Shown in pieces: positions 43,613 to 50,274 of a stretch of 64,000 nucleotides of DNA. The position numbers and the translations under genes are program-made. Below the pieces are notes generated by a model, which had not been told where the DNA came from, made no database searches, and saw nothing but the letters and a program-made list of their open reading frames with translations. Source of the stretch: JAVJPJ01 sp040217295 (GTDB lineage Bacteria > Pseudomonadota > Alphaproteobacteria > Rhodobacterales > Rhodobacteraceae); the NCBI GenBank assembly GCA_964460185.1, contig CAYWTM010000004.1, positions 3,270 to 67,269 of the forward strand, in the 5' to 3' direction. The stretch's first letter is position 1. Each line of letters begins with the position of its first letter.

Positions 43613-45117
43613 GGCTTTCTCCTATTCACCACATGCTGCACAAGCGCGTGGGCCACATCTTGATGTGTGTCATCGCGACGTGGCGCACCTATGGCCGGGG
43701 CGTTCTGCTGTCCGTCCAGTGTCACGATCAGCTCTTCGACGCAGCTCAGCACCATGTCGGCATCGGCGAGATCGACACCGCGCACCAGGTCTTCCCAGAT
43801 GGATCGCGCGGTTGCCGGTTGCACGACGTCCGGGGGCGGTGACACGGCTGGCGCTTCTTCCTCGGAGGCGAGGGACACCAGGAGATGCACATTGTCTGCA
43901 ATGCTTGTATCGAACTCGGGGTCCGCCTCGGGGCCAAGGTCATCCTCCGTCGCGACCGTTGGCTCGATGACCTCTTCCTGCTCGGCCTCAGGCTCGGCAG
44001 CCTCTTCCGTCGCGACCGTTGGCTCGTCAGCCTCCTCCTGCTCGGCCTCAGGCTCGGCAGCCTCTTCCGTCGCGACCGTTGGCTCGTCAGCCTCCTCCTG
44101 CTCGGCCTCCGGCTCGTCCCACTGCAAGCCGATCAGCGCCGCCAGAAGCGATTGTTCCGGGTCGCTCGCAGTTTGCGCCGCATCCTCTTCGGGATGTCGT
44201 GCGACGATCTGCGGTTCGGTCACCTCATGATGCGCCGGGGTTTGAGATTGGGCAGCGTCTGGCGGAACGCCGGGTGGGGCCTGCTCGATAATGGTTTCTA
44301 CTCTCGGCGCGATGGTGCCGGCGCTCACGCGCCGCGGGATCACGCGCCGGGGTATGACCGGCGTTCTTGCCGCCGCCCGTCGGAACACCTCGAAGACATC
44401 CGCGATCTGTTCGGAGGTCTGTTCCAAAGGCCCAAAGCCCTGCGTCAGCGTTTCAAGATGCGCTCGGATCGTCGCGATGTCACCCTCGTCCAACAGCGAC
44501 GCCATCAGGAAGTGTTTGAAATAGAACTCCGCGTCGCGGCGAACCCGGCGCAGGACCCGATCACCGGCACGTTCGTCCGGCAAACGGTCGGCGTGGGTCA
44601 TCAAGAGCGTCGCGTCGAAAAGCAGGCGATCGGGCATTTCATTCCAAACCGACTTTTCGCTTTGCCGCCAGGCCTGGGTCGCATTGGTGCACCAGATCAC
44701 CGCGTCCGCGTGATCCAGCATCCATTCCCAGCTCTGCGTGGGTATGTTCGGATCCGATGTGCCGGGCGTGTCGATGATATCGCAGGCTTCCAGGATCGGC
44801 GCGGGATGCGACAAGATGCAATACCGGGTATCATCGACCGTGACGCTATCCAGAGACGCGACTTCCCGGGTCTGGCCATCCAGACCGACCGTCATGCAGA
44901 ACCTTTCGCCCGCGATCAGCCAGACCGGCGGCAACGCGGTGGCGGTCACGTTGGACGGCAGAATGCGCTCTCCCAAAAGACCGTTGATCAACTTGGTCTT
45001 TCCGGCGCTGAATTCGCCCGCGACCATCAGCCTGGGCTTGCGGCCGCGCTTTTGGCCTTCTGATGCGTCCATGCCGCCGTCTTGCGCGGTCTCGGGTGTG
45101 GTGCCCATGTATGTCAT
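43609..45117 (-). CDS. Small dynamin-like GTPase with acidic tandem-repeat tail
   Basis: A 502-aa protein. The N-terminal GTPase domain has GEFSAGKT (34-41), DTPGTSD (116-122) and a G4-like THAD (174-177). After about residue 240 it becomes a proline- and acid-rich linker with a 20-residue repeat (EADEPTVATEEAAEPEAEQE), encoded by an exact 60-bp duplication. A short C-terminal block (SIWEDLVRGVDLADADMVLS) follows and is not a recognisable domain. The GTPase part resembles the 40155-41480 protein. It overlaps both flanking dynamin genes by 4 nt, so it is made in step with them. Confidence 0.85.
   Translation of the reverse strand: MTYMGTTPETAQDGGMDASEGQKRGRKPRLMVAGEFSAGKTKLINGLLGERILPSNVTATALPPVWLIAGERFCMTVGLDGQTREVASLDSVTVDDTRYCILSHPAPILEACDIIDTPGTSDPNIPTQSWEWMLDHADAVIWCTNATQAWRQSEKSVWNEMPDRLLFDATLLMTHADRLPDERAGDRVLRRVRRDAEFYFKHFLMASLLDEGDIATIRAHLETLTQGFGPLEQTSEQIADVFEVFRRAAARTPVIPRRVIPRRVSAGTIAPRVETIIEQAPPGVPPDAAQSQTPAHHEVTEPQIVARHPEEDAAQTASDPEQSLLAALIGLQWDEPEAEQEEADEPTVATEEAAEPEAEQEEADEPTVATEEAAEPEAEQEEVIEPTVATEDDLGPEADPEFDTSIADNVHLLVSLASEEEAPAVSPPPDVVQPATARSIWEDLVRGVDLADADMVLSCVEELIVTLDGQQNAPAIGAPRRDDTHQDVAHALVQHVVNRRKP
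43943..44117. repeat. 60-bp tandem repeat in the GTPase tail
   Basis: Positions 43981-44040 and 44041-44100 are identical 60-bp units, flanked by partial, diverged copies on each side (43943-43980 and 44101-44117). The unit length is a multiple of three, so changes in copy number keep the frame and only lengthen or shorten the acidic linker. Exact identity suggests recent slippage or unequal recombination. Confidence 0.95.
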
Positions 45118-47072
45118 GCCGAAAGCTTCTTGTGTTCGGGGTCCAGAACGCCGCCGTCCCCCTTGGAGCGCTCAAAGACCGCTTTGCAGAACCTTGCCTG
45201 ATCCATTGCAAACGCGTCGACAATCGCACGCGTCCGTTCGACGGCAGGATCGAAAACGTCATTGATGAGATCGTCGATCAATGGGCTCGTCTCGGCCAGA
45301 ATTACGGCCTCATATCGCTTGCGCGCCTTGCTCACGGCACCGAAGCGCCAGTACTTGCGCCACCATGGCCCCTGCAGATCCAGTGACAGCGTCCGCGCCA
45401 GAATGGTGGGCGGTTTTTCTGCGGGTTGTTCGGGAAAATCGACCGTCCCGCCATCGCGGAAAACACCCAGATCGTTTTCGAGTATTTCCTGAACGCCATC
45501 GAGTAGGATATCGAAGGCGATCTCACCCTCGCGCCGCAACTTGGCGCAGCACGACGTGAAAGCGGTCTTCATCATCATCCGCAACACGGTTGGGTCGTGG
45601 TTCCAGGATCCGATTTCGCCAAAGGCCTCGATATGGGCCTGAAGGGCCTCGAGGGCGGACGCCAGAAAGGTGGTCTGTGCCCGTTCCAGCCGCCCGCGCA
45701 GCATGTTGCGCAATTCGTCGGCATTGGTGTCGAGACTGTGAAGGGCCTTGTCCCGCAGATCAGAGAGCTGTGCGTTGAGCTCAGCCGCCGACAGGTTGCC
45801 CGGAGACGCAAGCTTGACGTTCTTCTGGTCCGCCAGGTTCTCGACGGTTTCGCTCATCTCGATGATCATGTTGATCTCGTTCTGAACGTCATTGAGGATC
45901 GCCGATCCCGGCCCTTCGATCACCCGGCGGGCGATGGCCCTCAGCAATTCATAAACCCCCGAGGCCTCCATCGCGCGGGTGCGCAGCAGTTCGGGGTCAG
46001 ACGTGTCGTCGCCATAGAGATGCGCCAGGGCGGCGCGGCTTGCGGGGGCCATGACCGCCGTGGGGTCGATGGCGCAATTCGCCCAGTATCCGCTGCCGAA
46101 CAGGATCTGGACCTCTTCACCCAGGCCCAACCGCTTGAGCGTTTTCTCGATGGACGCGCGGATCTTTTCCTTCTCGCCTTCGGGGTCTTCCAACTCGTCG
46201 ATGCGATTGACGAAAATCAGGACTTCGCGGGCTTCGACGCTGCAGATGATCCGCAAAAGCGCGACATCCATGGTCGACAGGGCCTGGTGCGCCGACAACA
46301 CGACAACACAGACCCGACTGTCGCTGATCGCGTTCAGCGTGATCTGTTCACGCATCATGAAAGTGTCGTTCACACCCGGCGTGTCCCGCAGGCACAAGCC
46401 TTTTGGCAGATAAGGCAGATCCAGATATAGGTCGGCCGATTTCGTGATATCGGCAAAAACCCCTTCCAGGGTGCCATCGGCCGGATCATCGGGATCACCG
46501 TAGCAGATGTAGCGATTGATCGTGTCTTTCTTCAGATCCGGAAAGACATGGCTTTTTCCAAGCAGTCGTTCGAATTCATCGCCCAGCCTGGCCTCGGTCG
46601 TCTGGCGCATCTCGCTGACCTGCAAACGAACCTCTGCCGCTTCCGTCGCAAAGCCGGCCCGTTCTGCCATCTCGCCAAGACGCCCGCCGGTTGCCACCAG
46701 CCGATCCCATTCATGCGCATCAAAGAACCGGAACAACGCCCGTGTGTTCAGGGGGCGATGGCGGCTGTTGAGATGCAGGGCCGTGATGACGGACGTCCAG
46801 GGATTCACATCCGACGGCAGCATCTCCGTTTGCCCGACCAGCGCGTTGAGCAGCGTGCTTTTGCCTGACTTGACCTGTCCGATGATGCTGACCGACGGCT
46901 CGAAGGCGTAGATCTTTTCGATGACCCGCTCGATGGGTTCTTCCACAAAGGTGAGCGCCGTTTCCGAAAACTGCTTCAATGCGCGTTCGAGCGTGTCCAG
47001 CCGCTCCCACAGTGCATTGAGTTCTTCGAATCCTTCGCGGTGCTTTTCGAAATTGGTTTCGGCGCGGGGCAT
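45114..47072 (-). CDS. Large dynamin-like GTPase (first of a pair)
   Basis: A 652-aa bacterial dynamin-like protein. GTPase motifs are GQVKSGKS (65-72), DVNPWTSVIT (switch I), DTPGVND (230-236) and NRID (289-292). Long helical stalk segments follow, and near residue 590 there is an aromatic/basic stretch, GPWWRKYWRFG, matching in position the W-rich stretch of its paralogue at 41492-43612. I chose ATG 47072 because GGGAGA precedes it; an ATG at 47114 lies inside the leader. It is the second gene of the operon, after the Roadblock gene. It probably assembles on membranes with its partner. Confidence 0.88.
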   Translation of the reverse strand: MPRAETNFEKHREGFEELNALWERLDTLERALKQFSETALTFVEEPIERVIEKIYAFEPSVSIIGQVKSGKSTLLNALVGQTEMLPSDVNPWTSVITALHLNSRHRPLNTRALFRFFDAHEWDRLVATGGRLGEMAERAGFATEAAEVRLQVSEMRQTTEARLGDEFERLLGKSHVFPDLKKDTINRYICYGDPDDPADGTLEGVFADITKSADLYLDLPYLPKGLCLRDTPGVNDTFMMREQITLNAISDSRVCVVVLSAHQALSTMDVALLRIICSVEAREVLIFVNRIDELEDPEGEKEKIRASIEKTLKRLGLGEEVQILFGSGYWANCAIDPTAVMAPASRAALAHLYGDDTSDPELLRTRAMEASGVYELLRAIARRVIEGPGSAILNDVQNEINMIIEMSETVENLADQKNVKLASPGNLSAAELNAQLSDLRDKALHSLDTNADELRNMLRGRLERAQTTFLASALEALQAHIEAFGEIGSWNHDPTVLRMMMKTAFTSCCAKLRREGEIAFDILLDGVQEILENDLGVFRDGGTVDFPEQPAEKPPTILARTLSLDLQGPWWRKYWRFGAVSKARKRYEAVILAETSPLIDDLINDVFDPAVERTRAIVDAFAMDQARFCKAVFERSKGDGGVLDPEHKKLSA

Positions 47073-47197
47073 GTAGCACGTCTCCCTGGCAGGGGGCGTG
47101 CCAGGGCGCGGCACGCATCTATATGAGCAGCGGTCAGTTCAAAACCTCTCCCCCCTGCGCGTCAGATGAGCTGCGCAAAGGGGGTTCCCAGGGCCTT

Positions 47198-47554
47198 TCA
47201 GACCTTGAGCGTCCCTTCGACGGTCTTCAGCGCAAGACGGGCCATGCCCAGGTTCGCTGTCTTTCGTTCAACCGCCAGGTACAAGAAGATCGCCGGGTTC
47301 GACGCCAAGGGCCGGATCAGGTGCAATTGGGTGCCAAGCGTGATGAGGAAGTCCTCGATGTAATCATCGAGGCCAAGTGCGGCCAGGGTTGCGTTCTTCG
47401 CCCGCACCACTTCTGTGTTGGCCGCTCCGGCGGCTTCGAGGTCGAACTTCGTGCCCGACGACTCGGACGCCAGCATCAGCCCGGATTCACTGTCAACAAG
47501 GCAGGCCCCGATAAAGCCTGTGGTGTCGCGCAGATCAGAGATATCCGTAGACAT
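47198..47554 (-). CDS. Roadblock/LC7 domain protein
   Basis: A 118-aa single-domain protein with the Roadblock/LC7 pattern: TGFIGACLVDSESGLMLASE (first two strands), helix NTEVVRAKNATLAALGL, then FLITLGTQLHLIRPL, AIFLYLAVERKTANLGMARL. Roadblock proteins such as MglB bind and regulate small GTPases as dimers. As the first gene of an operon whose other four products are all GTPases, it is the obvious candidate regulator (GAP-like or scaffold). This pairing is inference from context. Confidence 0.88.
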   Translation of the reverse strand: MSTDISDLRDTTGFIGACLVDSESGLMLASESSGTKFDLEAAGAANTEVVRAKNATLAALGLDDYIEDFLITLGTQLHLIRPLASNPAIFLYLAVERKTANLGMARLALKTVEGTLKV

Positions 47555-47617
47555 TGTGGGGTTTCCCTGTGGATTGTTTCACAAGGACATTTTTCCGGAC
47601 TGTGTTTGTTCGAAACT

Positions 47618-47633
47618 TGACTCAAAAGAGTCA
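47618..47633. promoter_or_regulatory. Perfect inverted repeat with two GANTC sites in the GTPase operon leader
   Basis: TGACTCAAAAGAGTCA is a perfect 6-4-6 inverted repeat 64 bp upstream of the Roadblock start. Each arm contains a GANTC site (GACTC at 47619-47623, GAGTC at 47628-47632), the target of the CcrM cell-cycle methyltransferase in alphaproteobacteria. It is a good candidate operator whose occupancy could depend on methylation. No regulator is adjacent except the RpiR gene further upstream. Confidence 0.5.
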
Positions 47634-48225
47634 TTTTCAAGACGATTGGTTCCAGTCCCGAAAACCACGGCGGCCTGCCTTGGCTTAGGAAAATCTTAAG
47701 CAATACCTGATGCGCAGCCCTTGGTGATTCTTTCCGGCAGCCTTGTGCTTTATTTGCACAGAGTCCGATCCTCCAAATATTTTTGTTTAAATTCAATATC
47801 TTGAAAAAACTGAGCCGGAATTCCCATGGGCATTTCGTGCGCAGCTCGGCCGCTGTGATCAGGATTCGCCAAGCTTTGGTCCCAGGTTCAGCTTGTTGAC
47901 GAACCCTCATTCTGCAGCTGCTACCACGCGGATTCCGTGTTCAGGCGTCAGTCGCGAAAGCGGCGATTATGGCAATTCGTGGGTTTGTGAGGCTTGTGAT
48001 TATGCCTCGAAAACAGTCTTCAGGGCCTTTCCGAGGGGGACTCGGACCGGTCAGGGACCGATCCAAGCCGAATCAAGGTGCCATTGGGGCAGCAACCGGC
48101 GCGTCCCGTTCAGGCACCTCGAAGCGCTGCCCTCCCGTGCGGACGAAACGGACACGCATTGGAAAGACCTGCGTCGCAGGGCAGCCTCTTTTCGGGCGAC
48201 GGCTGCACCCGACTATCGACGCCAG
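47634..48225. other. Long upstream region of the GTPase operon, no gene seen
   Basis: About 590 bp between the inverted repeat and the end of the RpiR gene. It contains an unusually AT-rich stretch at about 47752-47815 (including CAAATATTTTTGTTTAAA), likely promoter or regulatory DNA for the Roadblock-GTPase operon. Open frames crossing it lack recognisable domains or ribosome binding sites. The distance is long for this compact genome segment, which suggests several control sites, but I cannot place a promoter with confidence. Confidence 0.5.
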
Positions 48226-49092
48226 CTATTTGTGAGGAGCAACATAGTTTCCCAACCGCACCATCTGGTCCTCGAACCTGGCAATGCGGTCAGGGGCGTT
48301 TGCGCTCTGGGCGATCATCTCTGCGATGATGGCTTCGGCCAATGCAAACCCAGCGCCATGAGAGGGGAGCGGCTGTGGACCCGCCATTGGCAGACAGAAA
48401 ACGATCTTGGACTTTCTTGCTATCGGGGATGCGTAGCTGTCGGTGATCGCGATGACATCGACACCCTTCGAGAGTGCGGCTTCATGGGCGCGCACCACCT
48501 CTGCCGAGTACAACGAAAAGGTGATGAGGATCGCGATGTCGCCCGGATCCGCGTATGCCAACGTGTCCGCGATGCTGCCGGTTTCCACCAAGGGACGTTC
48601 GAAGCTGCGGAATGCCATGCCACCGGTGTAGGCGAGGTAGTGGGCCAGAGAGAAACAGCTCCGCACACCGATGCAGTAAACGCGCCGGGCCGTCAGAAGC
48701 CGCTTCGAAGCGTCCCTGATCTTTTCGACATTCTCGCCGGACAGCGCATCGTCAAGGTTGGCATGTGCCGCTGATCGCAGGCCGTCGATCAATGTGTTGC
48801 CGCTCAGGCCGGCAAGCTGCTCGGCCCGCCGACCATAGAGCCCTTTGCTGAGCCTTAGGGCCGATTGAAATTCGCGGCGGCATTCATCGTATCCCGAAAA
48901 CCCTAGTGTGATGGAAAGACGATAGGCCGTGTTGACGTTGACGTTGGCAAGCTCTGCGAGGCCACGGACCGAGTTGAAGGCAATCTCCTGTGGTCGTTCC
49001 AGGACCCATTGCGCCAGGGACGCGATCGCAGGCGATCCTTCGCGGGCTAGCGCGGCCAGGTCGCGGCTCAGGTCGTCGAGGGTCTTTGTCAT
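48226..49092 (-). CDS. RpiR-family regulator (HTH_6 plus SIS domain)
   Basis: A protein of about 288 aa. The N-terminal helix-turn-helix of the RpiR type (IAFNSVRGLAELANVNVNTA, YRLSITLGFSGYDECRREFQ) is followed by a SIS sugar-isomerase-like effector domain (RRVYCIGVRSCFSLAHYLAY, DIAILITFSLYSAEVVRAHE). The start is uncertain: ATG at 49092, 49110 or 49128 are all in frame and none has a clear ribosome binding site. It is divergent from the TAXI/TRAP operon and presumably controls it. SIS domains bind phosphorylated sugars or amino-sugar-like effectors. Confidence 0.88.
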   Translation of the reverse strand: MTKTLDDLSRDLAALAREGSPAIASLAQWVLERPQEIAFNSVRGLAELANVNVNTAYRLSITLGFSGYDECRREFQSALRLSKGLYGRRAEQLAGLSGNTLIDGLRSAAHANLDDALSGENVEKIRDASKRLLTARRVYCIGVRSCFSLAHYLAYTGGMAFRSFERPLVETGSIADTLAYADPGDIAILITFSLYSAEVVRAHEAALSKGVDVIAITDSYASPIARKSKIVFCLPMAGPQPLPSHGAGFALAEAIIAEMIAQSANAPDRIARFEDQMVRLGNYVAPHK

Positions 49093-49204
49093 TGGTACAA
49101 TGTCTTTCATCAAAATAAAACAAATCAATACAAACCTTGACGGTTTTTAAAACATTTGTTTCACTCCCGCGCTATCCACCAGTGAGTCTTTCAGGGAGAA
49201 AAAA

Positions 49205-50176
49205 ATGAAATCGTATATGTTGGCGGCCCTGGTCGCCAGTACCGCGGCGATTGTCGGCGGGACAGCGTCCGCTCAGGACCAGACCTTTATCGCGATCGGC
49301 ACCGGCGGCGTGACTGGCGTCTACTATCCGACCGGCGGCGCAATCTGCCGCCTCGTGAACCGCGACCGGGCCGAGCATGGCGTCCGCTGCGGTGTGGAAT
49401 CGACCGGCGGATCGGTCTTCAACATCAACGCCATTCGGGGCGGAGAGCTGGAATTCGGCGTGGCGCAGTCCGACTGGCAGTTTCACGCCTTCAATGGCAC
49501 CTCGCGCTTCGAAGAGCAGGGCCCGTTCGAGGAATTGCGCGCCGTCTTCTCGGTCCACCCCGAACCCTTCACCGTCGTGGCCCGCGCCGATGCCGGCATC
49601 GAGAGCTTCGAGGACCTTCAGGGCAAGCGCGTGAACGTGGGCAACCCCGGCTCCGGTCAGCGTGGCACGATGGAAGTGCTGATGGAGGCCATGGGCTGGA
49701 CGATGGACGACTTCGCCGTCGCCTCCGAGCTTCAGGCCGCCGAACAGTCACAGGCGCTGTGCGACAACAATATCGACGCGATGATCTACACCGTCGGTCA
49801 CCCCTCCGGTTCGATCCAGGAAGCGACGACGGCCTGTGACTCGGTCCTGGTGAATGTCTCCAACGAGGCGGTCGACATGCTGGTGGAGGAGAACTCCTTC
49901 TACCGGACCGCGACCATCCCGGGCGGCATGTATCGCGGCAATGACGAGGACACCGTGACCTTCGGCGTCGGCGCGACCTTCGTCACCTCGGCCGACGTGC
50001 CCGAAGACGTCGTCTACACCGTGGTCAGCGCGGTCTTCGAGAACATCGACCAGTTCCGCAGCCTGCACCCGGCCTTTGCCAATCTTGATCCGGCGGAAAT
50101 GGCCAATGACGGCCTGTCCGCAACCCTCCACCCCGGCGCGGAGCGGTATTTCCGCGAGGCCGGCCTGATCGAGTGA
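49205..50176 (+). CDS. TAXI-family TRAP transporter solute-binding protein
   Basis: A 323-aa periplasmic protein with a signal peptide ending at GGTASAQ. The TAXI signature [20 protein letters not shown] is followed by [20 protein letters not shown] and [23 protein letters not shown] proteins deliver substrate to a fused TRAP permease, which is the next gene. Known ligands include glutamate and other organic acids; here the ligand is unknown. The ribosome binding site CAGGGAGAAA is strong. Confidence 0.94.
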   Translation: MKSYMLAALVASTAAIVGGTASAQDQTFIAIGTGGVTGVYYPTGGAICRLVNRDRAEHGVRCGVESTGGSVFNINAIRGGELEFGVAQSDWQFHAFNGTSRFEEQGPFEELRAVFSVHPEPFTVVARADAGIESFEDLQGKRVNVGNPGSGQRGTMEVLMEAMGWTMDDFAVASELQAAEQSQALCDNNIDAMIYTVGHPSGSIQEATTACDSVLVNVSNEAVDMLVEENSFYRTATIPGGMYRGNDEDTVTFGVGATFVTSADVPEDVVYTVVSAVFENIDQFRSLHPAFANLDPAEMANDGLSATLHPGAERYFREAGLIE

Positions 50177-50201
50177 TCGGCTGACCAAACCTGTACACAC
50201 A

Positions 50202-50230
50202 GGGTCCGGGCGGCAGGCTCGCCCGGACCC
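50202..50230 (+). other. Strong intergenic hairpin between TAXI protein and permease genes
   Basis: GGGTCCGGGC (50202-50211) and GCCCGGACCC (50221-50230) form a perfect 10-bp stem 25 nt after the TAXI stop, without a T-run. It matches the position and type of hairpins after the other three solute-binding-protein genes in the window and probably sets the binding-protein to permease ratio. Confidence 0.7.
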
Positions 50231-50274
50231 CAAGACACCGGCCGCATGAACCGGCCGAACAGGGGGACGGCCCG

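Noticed and set aside
43943..44117. Tandem repeat considered as a CRISPR-like array
   Set aside because: The units are directly adjacent, lack spacers and are in frame within a GTPase gene, so this is a coding tandem repeat.
40155..47554. Reading the four GTPases as Era/EngA ribosome-assembly or septin-like proteins
   Set aside because: There is no KH domain or tandem GTPase layout. The long helical regions, DTPGVND and the switch I pattern of the large proteins fit bacterial dynamins better.
47476..47910. A 144-codon minus-strand frame upstream of and overlapping the Roadblock gene
   Set aside because: It overlaps the Roadblock coding sequence in another frame, crosses the inverted repeat and AT-rich leader, and shows no recognisable domain.
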